Source: Ulvibacterium sp965228935 (GTDB lineage Bacteria; Bacteroidota; Bacteroidia; Flavobacteriales; Flavobacteriaceae). From it: a DNA stretch of 64,000 bases. The notes beneath the pieces are model-generated. The model was not told where the DNA came from, did no database searches, and saw only the letters and a list, made by a program, of their open reading frames with translations. A program made the translations under genes and the position numbers. Shown piece by piece: positions 7,482-17,676 of this stretch (positions within the stretch are counted from its first letter, which is position 1; each line of letters starts with the position of its first letter). The DNA lies in contig NZ_OZ245846.1 in assembly GCF_965228935.1 (NCBI RefSeq), forward strand, positions 4,340,001-4,404,000. Reading direction: 5' to 3'.

Positions 7482-10400
7482 ATGACTAGAAAATTGATTG
7501 TATTTCTGGTGCTGGTATTAGGGACATATCCTCTACTTGCACAGAACAAAACCGTTTCAGGAACGGTAACCGATGCCGCCGATGGGTCACCTTTGCCCGG
7601 GGTAAACGTCCTGGTTCAGGGAACCACGAATGGGACACAAACTGATTTTGACGGTAACTATACTATAGAGGTCGCCGAAGGAAATGTTTTGGTTTTTTCT
7701 TACATAGGAATGAGAACCCAAAGTATCACTGTTGGTGCTTCCAATACCGTTGATGTTCAAATGGTCATTGATGAAAACCAATTAGACGAGGTCGTGGTAA
7801 CGGCATTGGGTCTAAAACGACAGAAAAAATCCTTGACCTATGCCACACAAAACGTTGAAATCGATGCTATCGATGAGGCCAGACCGGAACAAAACCTAGT
7901 CAACTCTTTACAAGGTAAGGTAGCCGGGCTCTCAATTCAAAGAGCGGGTACCGGGGTAAGCGGTTCCTCAAAAGTAGTTTTACGGGGTAACCGTTCGTTT
8001 GCCGGTAGTAGCCAGGTATTATATATAGTGGATGGTGTTCCATTGGGAGGCGATATCAGCAACCTTTCACCTGACGACATTGCCTCTATAAGTGTTTTGA
8101 AGGGTGCAAATGCCGCGGCGATTTATGGCGCCAGGGCGAACAATGGAGCTATTATAGTAACTACCAAATCCGGGGTAAGCGGAAGAACTACAGTTGATTA
8201 TGCCGCTACGGTAACCACTGAACTTGCTAATGTCCTTTTTGATTTCCAAAACGAGTATGGCCAAGGTAGTGGCGGGAATTATATCGCGAGTTCGGTAAAT
8301 TCTTGGGGGCCTCGTTTTGATTCGGCAAGCGAGCAGGTAAACTGGTCTCCCAGCCCGGACATCAACCAGCCTATCCCCTACAGTCCCCAATCGGACAACG
8401 TCAATGACTTTTTCCAGACAGGAATAAGTATTACCAATACCCTATCCATTACGTCCGGAGGCGAAAAGACCAGGACATTTTTTAACTATACCCACGATGA
8501 TCGCAAGGGTATTGTTCCAGGCAACGAGCTCTCCAGGCATAATGTTAGTGTTAAGGTGGACAATTCGTTCCTTGATGATAAGCTACAGCTAAGTTCACGG
8601 ATCAACTATATCCGTTCCGATATTGATAACGAATTGCGGACAGGTGAAAATTTCGCCAACCCGTTGCGTCACGCCTATCGTTTGCCCAGGAGTATTCGAA
8701 CACAGGATGCCGAGGTATTTGAGTATATAGAGGAAGGTACGGGTGCACTTCGTCAAAATTATTGGAAACCCTTGGATAACGGGGGGGCCAATCCGTATTG
8801 GACTATCAATAGGAACCTAAGGGAAAGAGAAGTTAACAGGGTTATCGGGTATGCTTCCCTTACCTATAACATATTGCCCAATTTAAGTCTATTGGTACGT
8901 ACGGCAGTGGATCAGCAAAGCTCTGCGGATATTGCCACCTTTGCCAATGATACCTATATCATAGCGCAAAATGGGGACTATGAAAAGGGATATAACAGAT
9001 ACACGGAGTGGAATACGGATTTCTTATTGAGTTACAATAAGGAAATTAATGAGGATTTTGCCTTTAACATTAGTTTGGGTGGTAACGACCGGCAAAATAC
9101 TACGGAAAGGACCAATACCGATAACCGTGGACTGAACGCCCCCAATATTTTTACGATTGCCAATGCCCAACAACTTCTGGTAACGGAAGACTTTACCGAT
9201 CTAAATGTACAATCATTGTATACTTTAGGACAAGTATCCTATAAAGATGCCTTGTTTTTAGATCTAACGTATCGTAGTGATTGGAGTTCCACGCTACCTT
9301 TGGACAATAATCGTTTTGACTATTACTCGGCAGGTGTGAGCGCCGCAATATCCGATTTGGTGACCTTGCCTAGTTTTATCTCGTTCCTTAAGGTTAGGGG
9401 CTCCTACGCAGAGGTAGGTAACGATACCGATCCATATGCCATTCAACGTAATGCCGCTATAGAGGCCGGTGGTTTTATTGATACGGACGATACACTACCC
9501 AACGAAAATCTTCGCCCGGAACAGACCAGATCTTTGGAAGCTGGATTTGATCTACGTTTGTTAGATAATCGTTTGGGGATTGACTTTACTTATTATAAAA
9601 CCAACAGTGTTGATCAGTTATTCCGTCAAAATGTACCCTTCGCTTCCGGTGTAAGTAATAGATTTGTCAATGGTGGTGATGTTGAAAACCGAGGGGTTGA
9701 GGTTATATTGACGGCCAATCCGGTTCGTACCGCGGATTTCAACTGGAATATCACGGCCAACTTTACCAGGAACGTGGGTGAGGTAATAGCATTGAACGAT
9801 GATTTGGAAACCTTGGACTTTGGTGGTGATTTCATTAGAAGGTTCCGATTGGACGTAGGCGATACTTGGGGAAATGTATACTCCAGAGGTTGGGAAAGGG
9901 ATGATCAAGGAAGAGCATTGGTGGATGATAACGGTCTCCCCATAACCACCGGAGGTGCCACAGTGATCATTGGAAACTTTAACCCGGATTGGCTCGGCGG
10001 TATCGGAAACAGTTTTAGCTATAAGAACATAGATTTCAGTTTCCTTATCGATATCAGACAGGGAGGTTCCCTGGTTTCCTTCACCGATGCCAACCTCTCC
10101 GGTGACGGAGCCTTGGCAAAAACCGCGATAGGCAGGGAAAACGGTGTAGTTTTTGGCCAGGATGTATTTTCCGGTCTTACCGCAGTTAGGGCGTCGGATG
10201 GAGCCCCGAATGATATCGCGGTAGACCCCGAAGTATTCTGGAATTCTATTGGTGGTAGGAACGCCCCAATAGGTGAGGCTTTTGCACAGGATGCTTCCAA
10301 TGTCCGTATGCGTGAAATGACCTTGGGGTATACCTTTAACAAAAAACTTCTGGACAAGACCTTTTTACGAAGGGCGAAGATATCCTTGGTAGGGCGAAAT

Positions 10401-10565
10401 CTATTCTTCTTTTCCAATAAGGCCAATGTAGACCCGGAAATAGTTACCACAGCGACAAGAAACCCATCTACCGCGAATAATGAAGAGGCCAGTACGGATG
10501 GTTTTGAATCCTTTGCACAACCGTCATCCAGGACTATCGGATTTAACCTACAACTTGGATTTTAA
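7482..10565 (+). CDS. SusC/RagA-type TonB-linked outer membrane protein
   Basis: A 1027-residue TonB-dependent porin. It has a signal peptide ending near LLAQ (residue 21), a carboxypeptidase-regulatory-like domain (VSGTVTDAADGSPLPGVNV), a TonB box region DEVVVTALG near residue 105, a plug with the SusC-specific VLYIVDGVPLGGD motif, and a long beta-barrel ending in ...NLQLGF with terminal Phe. SusC partners with the SusD lipoprotein to take oligosaccharides or other nutrients across the outer membrane using TonB energy. The SusD gene follows after 29 bases. It is probably transcribed from the 236-base leader behind the LacI-type regulator. Confidence 0.95.
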   Translation: MTRKLIVFLVLVLGTYPLLAQNKTVSGTVTDAADGSPLPGVNVLVQGTTNGTQTDFDGNYTIEVAEGNVLVFSYIGMRTQSITVGASNTVDVQMVIDENQLDEVVVTALGLKRQKKSLTYATQNVEIDAIDEARPEQNLVNSLQGKVAGLSIQRAGTGVSGSSKVVLRGNRSFAGSSQVLYIVDGVPLGGDISNLSPDDIASISVLKGANAAAIYGARANNGAIIVTTKSGVSGRTTVDYAATVTTELANVLFDFQNEYGQGSGGNYIASSVNSWGPRFDSASEQVNWSPSPDINQPIPYSPQSDNVNDFFQTGISITNTLSITSGGEKTRTFFNYTHDDRKGIVPGNELSRHNVSVKVDNSFLDDKLQLSSRINYIRSDIDNELRTGENFANPLRHAYRLPRSIRTQDAEVFEYIEEGTGALRQNYWKPLDNGGANPYWTINRNLREREVNRVIGYASLTYNILPNLSLLVRTAVDQQSSADIATFANDTYIIAQNGDYEKGYNRYTEWNTDFLLSYNKEINEDFAFNISLGGNDRQNTTERTNTDNRGLNAPNIFTIANAQQLLVTEDFTDLNVQSLYTLGQVSYKDALFLDLTYRSDWSSTLPLDNNRFDYYSAGVSAAISDLVTLPSFISFLKVRGSYAEVGNDTDPYAIQRNAAIEAGGFIDTDDTLPNENLRPEQTRSLEAGFDLRLLDNRLGIDFTYYKTNSVDQLFRQNVPFASGVSNRFVNGGDVENRGVEVILTANPVRTADFNWNITANFTRNVGEVIALNDDLETLDFGGDFIRRFRLDVGDTWGNVYSRGWERDDQGRALVDDNGLPITTGGATVIIGNFNPDWLGGIGNSFSYKNIDFSFLIDIRQGGSLVSFTDANLSGDGALAKTAIGRENGVVFGQDVFSGLTAVRASDGAPNDIAVDPEVFWNSIGGRNAPIGEAFAQDASNVRMREMTLGYTFNKKLLDKTFLRRAKISLVGRNLFFFSNKANVDPEIVTTATRNPSTANNEEASTDGFESFAQPSSRTIGFNLQLGF

Positions 10566-10594
10566 AAAAAATTGTACTTTTAAAAGAAAAAAAT

Positions 10595-12154
10595 ATGAAA
10601 AATGTAATTTTTAAATTAAGTGTATTCTTCGTAGCTGTCCTAATTCTGGGCAGTTGCACGGATAATTTTGAAGAAACGAATACCGACCCGTTGGGCTTGG
10701 ACTTCGGTAGATTGGAGGAAGATCCGCTGTTACAGGGGCAGCTTTTTTCAAAGGCCCAGTATCAAGCTTTTCATTCCAATTTTCAGATAGGACAGAATTT
10801 ATCCGGTGATTTATGGACGCAATATTTTGCCACCACACAATCCCGGTTCGAGTCGGATCGCTATTCCATGAACCTCAACTGGATCAATGCGCAATGGAGA
10901 GCGCATTACCAAAACGAGCTAAAACAGACCAGACAGGTTATGGATTTTACGGAGGCCAATGGAAATGTAGTAGGGAACGCCATGGCCAAAATTTGGTGGG
11001 TGCATTCCTTTCAACGGATGACCGATTATTTTGGACCCATGCCCTATTCTCAGTTTGGCAATCTGGAATTATCGGTTCCTTATGATTCCCAAGAATTTAT
11101 CTATTCCGATTTCTTTGTGAAACTGGATGAGGCCGTTGCTGTACTCAGGGCCAATGCCGGAAGTGTTGCCTTCCCTGGGAGTGATCGTTTGTATGGCGGT
11201 AGTGCCGAAGGCTGGGAAAAATTTGCCAATAGTTTAAGATTACGTGTAGCCATGCGTATTCGGTATGCCGATCCAGCCAAAGCCCAGGCCGAAGCTGAAA
11301 AGGCGGTGACCGATGGTGTATTCTTGGAAAACAGCGAAGGAGCCTATGTAGCTACCGATGATGAACGTAGAAACCAATTCGAAACTATTACGGATTGGGG
11401 CGAATTTCGTATGAGTGCCTTGGCGGAGAGCATTTTGGAAGGTTATGATGACCCTAGGCTACCCGTTATGTACGCACCTGCCGTTGATGGGGATTCTGAT
11501 GGTGACGGAAGCCCTTATGAAGGTTTACTGAATGGTCAATCCGTGGTAGCATTGGAAGCAGGTGTAAATGCTTTATTTTCCGATATGGCTACCAAGTGGA
11601 TCGATGTGGCCCTAGGCGGTGAAAACCCTCCCTATACCACGTTAAATACTGCAGAGGTTTATTTTTTAAGGGCCGAAGGGGCAACCTTGGGCTGGAACAT
11701 GGGAGGTACCGCCCAAGAGTTGTATGAAGAAGGCATTCGAAAATCGATGACCGAATTGATCAATGCCGATGCAGCAGCTATCGAGACCTATATTACCAGT
11801 ACAAATACCCCGATCCCTTACGAGGCTGGTGCAGAACCCTCCAGTGATATTCCGGTGGCCTGGATCGATGGAGACCCAGAAAGACAATTGGAACAAATTA
11901 TTACCCAAAAATGGATATCCAATTATCCGAACGGGTATGAATCTTGGGCCGAATTAAGAAGAACGGGGTATCCCAGACAGTATGCTCGTTTATTTTCGGA
12001 TAACCCAAATGTAGGTCCAGATGAAATACTAAGAAGGGGAGTTTACCCACCAGAAACATTCGACCGAAATGGAGCGGAGACCCAGAGGGCAATCGATGAG
12101 TTCCTTGGTGGGGAAAATACTGCCGGTACCAGGTTGTGGTGGGACAAGAAATAG
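10595..12154 (+). CDS. SusD/RagB-family nutrient-binding lipoprotein (SusD-like type 2)
   Basis: A 519-residue lipoprotein. Its signal peptide carries a lipobox LGSC with the lipidated Cys at residue 21, followed by the TNTDP motif typical of the SusD-like_2 branch. Helical TPR-like stretches follow (QWRAHYQNELKQTRQVMDF; AMAKIWWVHSFQRMTDYFG), and the end contains the usual W..K..SNYPNGYESWAELRRTGYPR segment. It should sit as a lid on the SusC barrel and bind substrate at the cell surface. It is 29 bases downstream of susC and is followed by a strong terminator, so susC-susD form the transcription unit. Confidence 0.94.
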   Translation: MKNVIFKLSVFFVAVLILGSCTDNFEETNTDPLGLDFGRLEEDPLLQGQLFSKAQYQAFHSNFQIGQNLSGDLWTQYFATTQSRFESDRYSMNLNWINAQWRAHYQNELKQTRQVMDFTEANGNVVGNAMAKIWWVHSFQRMTDYFGPMPYSQFGNLELSVPYDSQEFIYSDFFVKLDEAVAVLRANAGSVAFPGSDRLYGGSAEGWEKFANSLRLRVAMRIRYADPAKAQAEAEKAVTDGVFLENSEGAYVATDDERRNQFETITDWGEFRMSALAESILEGYDDPRLPVMYAPAVDGDSDGDGSPYEGLLNGQSVVALEAGVNALFSDMATKWIDVALGGENPPYTTLNTAEVYFLRAEGATLGWNMGGTAQELYEEGIRKSMTELINADAAAIETYITSTNTPIPYEAGAEPSSDIPVAWIDGDPERQLEQIITQKWISNYPNGYESWAELRRTGYPRQYARLFSDNPNVGPDEILRRGVYPPETFDRNGAETQRAIDEFLGGENTAGTRLWWDKK

Positions 12155-12183
12155 TTTTTTTTTCATATCTCATGAAATTTTTG

Positions 12184-12217
12184 AAAAAACCGGCATTAAA
12201 CTGTCGGTTTTTTCTTT
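12184..12217 (+). terminator. Rho-independent terminator after susD
   Basis: AAAAAACCG (12184-12192) pairs with CGGTTTTTT (12205-12213), and the run continues TTTTCTTTT. The hairpin ends the susC-susD unit; its A/T-symmetrical arms could also work on the other strand. Confidence 0.85.
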
Positions 12218-12315
12218 TATGAAATCCACATAAATCTGGTCATCCGTATTTCGCTATTTTGTATTAGCAAATTAAAAGTACCATTCCATTTCAATTAAGA
12301 ATTTTATACGTACCA

Positions 12316-15300
12316 ATGCCAGTTATGCACAAAACCCTCGTTATTTCGGTTTTATCGGTTTTTTGTCTTTCCTGTGGAAAAAAGGACTCCGGTAAACTGT
12401 TTACGTTGTTATCCCCCAAGGAAACGGGTATCCATTTCAAAAATATACTACAGGAGACGGAAGATTTCAATGTTTTTGAATATGGCTATTTATACAATGG
12501 CGGTGGTGTCGCCATTGGAGACCTTAATAATGATGACCTACCGGACATTTACTTCACGGGTAATATGGTCGGCAGTCATTTATATATCAATCAAGGTAAT
12601 CTAAAGTTCAAGGACATCGCAAAAGAGGCAGGAGTATTCGCCGAAGGACTATGGAATACAGGTACCACCATGGCCGATGTAAATGGAGATGGTTTATTGG
12701 ATATTTACGTATGTCGTTCTGCTAGTAAAACGGCTGCCAAAAGAAAAAACCTGCTCTTTATCAATAATGGTCCGTCAAAAGCCACTGGACAAATAACTTT
12801 TACCGAAAAGGCCTCGGAGTATGGAATCGACGATTCGGGTTACACGACCCAAGCCTCTTTTTTTGATTACGACAACGACGGTGACCTGGATCTTTACGTT
12901 CTAAATCATTCAACACAAAAATATGCAGGCTTTGGACAGATTACCGCTTCTTTAAAAGAACGAAAAAACGAAGCTTATGCCGATAAGCTCTACAAAAACG
13001 AAAATGGAACTTTCAAGGATGTAAGCCGGGAGGCGGGACTAGTTTCCAATGTTTTGGGTTTTGGGCTTGGTATCGCCATATCCGATATGGACAATGATGG
13101 ATGGATGGACATCTATATATCCAATGATTATAACGAACAGGATTATTTGTATATCAATAACCGGGACGGAACTTTTACGGAGAGTTTGGAAAAGTTCATG
13201 GGCCATACCCCTATGTATTCTATGGGGTCGGACGTGGCCGATATCAATAACGATGGCTACACGGATATCATGGCCTTGGATATGTTACCAGAGGGCAACT
13301 TTCGCCAAAAAATGGTTACCGGACCCGATAACTATGATAAATATCAAAGGTTGGTTAACTCAGGTTTCTACAATCAGACTATGCGCAATATGTTGCAATT
13401 GAACAATCAAGGACAATCATTTTCTGAAATTGGCCAGCTCTCCGGCGTTTCAAATACCGATTGGAGTTGGGCTTCCCTCTTCGCCGATTTAAATCTGGAC
13501 GGGAACAAAGATCTTTTCATTACCAACGGTTATAAGCGCGATTATACCAATATGGATTTTATTAACTATGCCGTACAGGAAAAATTAAACCAAAGAAAAA
13601 CAGGAGAAAAAAAGGCTATCACTGAAATTTTGGAAAAAATTCCCGCTACGGTCGAGGAAAACTATACCTATCGCAACAATGGGGATCTGACGTTTACCAA
13701 AGTAAATTCAGAATGGGGTTTAGATCAAAAATCCTTATCAAACGGAGCTGCCTATGCCGATCTGGACAATGATGGAGATATCGATTTAGTTGTCAACAAT
13801 ATAGAGAACGAAGCTTTCATATATCGAAATAACAGTGAAGTGCTCACAAAGAATACATATCTGAAAATTCGGTTGAAGGGAGATGTTTCCAACACCTACG
13901 GTATTGGTACGAAAATCAATTTGCAAATCGGGGATAACGTTTTGACCCAGGAAATGATGCCCACAAGAGGTTATCAATCTTCCGTGGACCCCGCGCTCGT
14001 TTTTGGGTTGGGGACAGTCGATACCGTGGATAAAATAACCATTAACTGGCCAGGATCCAAAACGCAGACGCTCCGGGATATTGCTTCAAATCAAACGTTG
14101 GTCATTGAGCAAAAAAATGCAAGGAAGTTGAGTCTTGAACGAAAAGTTTTAAGTCCTACCTATTTTACCGATATTTCCAAAGATAGTTTGGTCCCCTTTG
14201 AGCATAGGGAGAACAATTTTGTCGATTTCAAACGTGAGCAGTTGTTACCCCACAAACTATCTACCCAGGGGCCAAAACTGTCCAAAGCGGATGTCAACAA
14301 TGATGGACTGGAGGATATTTTCATAGGTGGGGCCAAAGGAAGCCTTGGCCAGCTCTACCTGCAAACCAAAACGGGAAGTTTCCGAGAATCTAATTCTCAA
14401 GTTTTTGAAGAGAACAAAAACTCTGAAGATCTTGGTGCATTGTTCTTTGATGCGGACAACGATGGGGATATGGATTTATACGTGGTCAGTGGCGGAAATG
14501 ACTTTGATATGGACGCCCCTGAACTACAGGACCGTATCTATTTTAATTCCGGGACCGGTACTTTCAAAAAGAGCAAAAATTCCTTGCCGGAAATGTACAC
14601 AAGTGGTTCTGTAGTAGTGTCGGGGGATTACGATGCCGATGGAGACCGTGATCTATTTGTGGGCGGCAGACTTATTCCCGGAAAATATCCTATTTCGCCA
14701 CGAAGCTATATTTTGCAGAATGATGGCAAGGGAAATTTTAGCGATGTTACCCAAGAGATAGGCGCTGCCCTGGTCGACCCTGGAATGGTGACCGATGCGC
14801 TTTGGACGGATTTCAACGGAGACGGCAAAATAGACCTTATAGTCATCGGTGAATTTATGGGAATCCGTCTTTTTGAAAATTCGAATGGCAAATTGGAGGA
14901 AATTACCGACTCTTCAGGCCTAAACGATTCCGAAGGCTGGTGGAATACCATTGAACAGGCAGATTTTGATGCTGATGGCGATATGGACTACGTTCTGGGC
15001 AATTTTGGTTTAAATTCCCAATTAAAAGCCTCCGTCCAAGAACCTGTGGAGCTCTATTTTAAGGATTTTGACAGCAATGGTTCCTTGGATCCCATACTAT
15101 GTTCCTATGTAATGGGCGAAAGCTATCCTGTTTTCTCCAAGGACGATTTGGTGGGGCAACTGAACGGGCTAAAAAGCAGATACGTCAACTATTCGGATTA
15201 TGCCGACCAGAAAATCACCGATATTTTTACGCTGGAAGAATTGGCGGACGCCCAAATCCTGCAGTCCAAAAACTTTGCCACCAGTTATATGGAGAATTTG

Positions 15301-15645
15301 GGCAACGGACGTTTTAGGTTAGTACCCCTACCCTATCCCGCCCAGTTTGCCCCGATTTATGGGATATTAGTGCACGACTTCAATGAAGACGAAAATTTGG
15401 ATTTGCTCATGGGCGGTAATTTCTTCGGAACACGGGTTAAATACGGAAGATACGATGCCAATAGGGGTGTACTTCTTTTGGGAGATGGGAAAGGAAACTT
15501 CAACCCTGTAAACAATTTACAAAGTGGACTTAATGTTAACGGCGAAGTCCGTGACATTGAGATGGTTGAACTTTCCAAGAATAGACAACTCATCATATTG
15601 GCAAGGAATAACGATACCGTTCTCACTTATAAAATTAATCCATAA
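12316..15645 (+). CDS. FG-GAP/VCBS repeat lipoprotein with ASPIC/UnbV domain
   Basis: A 1109-residue lipoprotein with lipobox CLSC (Cys20). It holds many calcium-loop-like FG-GAP/VCBS repeats (for example GDLNNDDLPDIYFTG, DVNGDGLLDIYV, DYDNDGDLDLYV, DADGDRDLFVGG), which predict beta-propellers. An ASPIC/UnbV module lies near residues 525-600 (TYGIGTKINLQIG ... NWPGSKTQ), and a second set of repeats follows. In Bacteroidota such proteins often stand next to SusC/SusD pairs, but their role is not settled; surface glycan or protein binding is an inference. It lies 161 bases past susD beyond a terminator, so it likely has its own promoter. The ATG at 12325 is an alternative start. Confidence 0.88.
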   Translation: MPVMHKTLVISVLSVFCLSCGKKDSGKLFTLLSPKETGIHFKNILQETEDFNVFEYGYLYNGGGVAIGDLNNDDLPDIYFTGNMVGSHLYINQGNLKFKDIAKEAGVFAEGLWNTGTTMADVNGDGLLDIYVCRSASKTAAKRKNLLFINNGPSKATGQITFTEKASEYGIDDSGYTTQASFFDYDNDGDLDLYVLNHSTQKYAGFGQITASLKERKNEAYADKLYKNENGTFKDVSREAGLVSNVLGFGLGIAISDMDNDGWMDIYISNDYNEQDYLYINNRDGTFTESLEKFMGHTPMYSMGSDVADINNDGYTDIMALDMLPEGNFRQKMVTGPDNYDKYQRLVNSGFYNQTMRNMLQLNNQGQSFSEIGQLSGVSNTDWSWASLFADLNLDGNKDLFITNGYKRDYTNMDFINYAVQEKLNQRKTGEKKAITEILEKIPATVEENYTYRNNGDLTFTKVNSEWGLDQKSLSNGAAYADLDNDGDIDLVVNNIENEAFIYRNNSEVLTKNTYLKIRLKGDVSNTYGIGTKINLQIGDNVLTQEMMPTRGYQSSVDPALVFGLGTVDTVDKITINWPGSKTQTLRDIASNQTLVIEQKNARKLSLERKVLSPTYFTDISKDSLVPFEHRENNFVDFKREQLLPHKLSTQGPKLSKADVNNDGLEDIFIGGAKGSLGQLYLQTKTGSFRESNSQVFEENKNSEDLGALFFDADNDGDMDLYVVSGGNDFDMDAPELQDRIYFNSGTGTFKKSKNSLPEMYTSGSVVVSGDYDADGDRDLFVGGRLIPGKYPISPRSYILQNDGKGNFSDVTQEIGAALVDPGMVTDALWTDFNGDGKIDLIVIGEFMGIRLFENSNGKLEEITDSSGLNDSEGWWNTIEQADFDADGDMDYVLGNFGLNSQLKASVQEPVELYFKDFDSNGSLDPILCSYVMGESYPVFSKDDLVGQLNGLKSRYVNYSDYADQKITDIFTLEELADAQILQSKNFATSYMENLGNGRFRLVPLPYPAQFAPIYGILVHDFNEDENLDLLMGGNFFGTRVKYGRYDANRGVLLLGDGKGNFNPVNNLQSGLNVNGEVRDIEMVELSKNRQLIILARNNDTVLTYKINP

Positions 15646-15786
15646 AAATGTAAAAAGTCGTCATCTTTATTGCAACGTTGCCGAGGTAAATAATCGGGTA
15701 GAACTTCCGATACTTTGTATGGGTCGTCAATCCGATATAGGCCATCAGCTTAAGGGTATATTTAAAATATCAAGAGATTTCTACCA

Positions 15787-17514
15787 ATGTTGAAAAAATT
15801 GCTCATTTTTTTAATTTTTAATTTTCAGGTTTTATCCTATGCCCAAATATGCACATCTTTTGTGGTACCTTCGGACGGAAATACCGATGTTCCCGTTGAC
15901 ACCCGAATCTCTTGGCAATCCGTCCCTGGGATTTTGGAATATATCATATCCATCGGAACCTCTCCGGGTGGAGGGGAAATCTTGGATGGCAGACGAGTTG
16001 GAACGTCCAATGCGTATACACCGCCTGTTGGCCTCCCCGAAATGACACAAATATATATCACTATTACCTTGGTTTTTGATAATGGTGCTGATCAAGTTTG
16101 CCAAATCGGAAGTTTTTTCACCGAAGATGTTCTGGTACCTCCCCCTTGTACAAGGCTCCGAAATCCATTTAACGGTGCTGAGGATATTGATCGCGATGCA
16201 AACATAATCTGGTTTTATGCCGCCAAGGCTAGCGGCTACTTTCTATCATTAGGTACCGATCCCAACGCTACTAATATTTTGAACAACTTTGATGTTGGAC
16301 GCAATGTTTTTTATGATTTACCGGATGAACTACCTCCGGAGAGCACTATATATTCTCGGATAACACCCTATAACGAGAATGGAAACGCATCAAATTGCCC
16401 GATCGAAACCTTCAGGACGCGCCGCCTACCCGTTCTGGTAGAGTGTTCGCAAATAGTTAGTCCGGTTGATGGAAGTATTGATGTAAGCACGAACCCTGTT
16501 TTGGAATGGTCTACCTCACCTGGGGCAATTGGATATGAAATAACTATTACGGACATCATTTCAGGAGATGTTGTAATTCAGGAACAGGTAAATGTAAATA
16601 CCTTGGAAACTAGGGCGCTATCCATAAATACGGAGTATTCCGTATCGATAGTTCCATTCAATACGGATGGTAATGCTGTTGGTTGTACGGCGACATCCTT
16701 TACAACTGTTAAGGGATGTGGACCATTTGTAGACCCCGGCACGGGAGAAGAGACTAGCCTGAAACCGGATGTGAATTTCCCCGATCAAATAGTAATTTGT
16801 TCCGAAAGCAATTCCCGAGTTGTGCGTTCGGAGGATACCGCCGATGGTTTCCGCTGGTACAGAATAAATTCAGATGGTACTGAAGAGTTATTGGCACAAG
16901 CAGCCGAAATAACCTTAACGGAAGAGGGCGATTATCGTTATGAAGCCTACAATACCGTGTCCTCCCCTCAAGGCCCATTTGAATGTGCAAGTTCCAAGTT
17001 TTTCCAAGTAATTTCTTCCGAAATTGGGAAAATTAGCGATATTGATATCAGGAGAAGGGCAAATGGTATTCGTATAGAACTTCGGGTGGAAGGAAGTGGG
17101 GATTATGAATTTTCACTCAACACCTCTGATGGCCCTTATCAGGACAGCAATGTATTTGAGGTACCTTTAACAAAAGTTACTATCTACATAAGGGATAAAA
17201 ATGGATGTGGCATTTTAGAGCAAAATATTGAACCAGATCTGTTATTCGATGGATTCCCGAAGTTTTTTACTCCGAATGGCGACGGCAGAAATGATTTCTG
17301 GCAATTTCAGTCGACAGGTGAAGGAAACGATGGTTATCCAGAGGTTATTCACATATTTGACAGGTATGGAAACTTGTTGTTGCGCTTGGATCCAGAAACA
17401 AGGGGATGGGACGGAAACTTTAAGGGAAAACCCTTACCCGCTTCAGATTATTGGTTCATAGCCAAATCTGAAAACAATGAAGAGCTAAAAGGACATTTCG
17501 CATTAAAAAGATGA
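15787..17514 (+). CDS. T9SS type B sorting domain protein with fibronectin/Ig-like repeats
   Basis: A 575-residue secreted protein. A signal peptide ending near LSYAQ is followed by three related repeats of about 100 residues, each opening CTxxxxPxDGxxDVxxxxxxxW (near residues 20, 118 and 216). Then comes an Ig-like stretch and a C-terminal type B (gliding-motility-associated) sorting domain: FPKFFTPNGDGRNDFW, IHIFDRYGNLLLRLDP, GWDGNFKGKPLPASDYW. The sorting domain directs export by the type IX secretion system. The repeats resemble fibronectin-III-like modules used for adhesion or glycan binding; no catalytic motif was seen. It follows the UnbV protein by 141 bases in the same direction. Confidence 0.9.
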   Translation: MLKKLLIFLIFNFQVLSYAQICTSFVVPSDGNTDVPVDTRISWQSVPGILEYIISIGTSPGGGEILDGRRVGTSNAYTPPVGLPEMTQIYITITLVFDNGADQVCQIGSFFTEDVLVPPPCTRLRNPFNGAEDIDRDANIIWFYAAKASGYFLSLGTDPNATNILNNFDVGRNVFYDLPDELPPESTIYSRITPYNENGNASNCPIETFRTRRLPVLVECSQIVSPVDGSIDVSTNPVLEWSTSPGAIGYEITITDIISGDVVIQEQVNVNTLETRALSINTEYSVSIVPFNTDGNAVGCTATSFTTVKGCGPFVDPGTGEETSLKPDVNFPDQIVICSESNSRVVRSEDTADGFRWYRINSDGTEELLAQAAEITLTEEGDYRYEAYNTVSSPQGPFECASSKFFQVISSEIGKISDIDIRRRANGIRIELRVEGSGDYEFSLNTSDGPYQDSNVFEVPLTKVTIYIRDKNGCGILEQNIEPDLLFDGFPKFFTPNGDGRNDFWQFQSTGEGNDGYPEVIHIFDRYGNLLLRLDPETRGWDGNFKGKPLPASDYWFIAKSENNEELKGHFALKR

Positions 17515-17676
17515 GCATTGGGAAATCGATTCCTAAATGGAATAGTTTTTATGCAATAAATGATAATACAAGTATTGGCCTGTAAAGTATAAATGCAATT
17601 TACATCTAGTGAAAAAACAACGTCCTTATGTTGCAAGAAAAAATAGAATATTAACTTATAAAAGTAACATGTACAA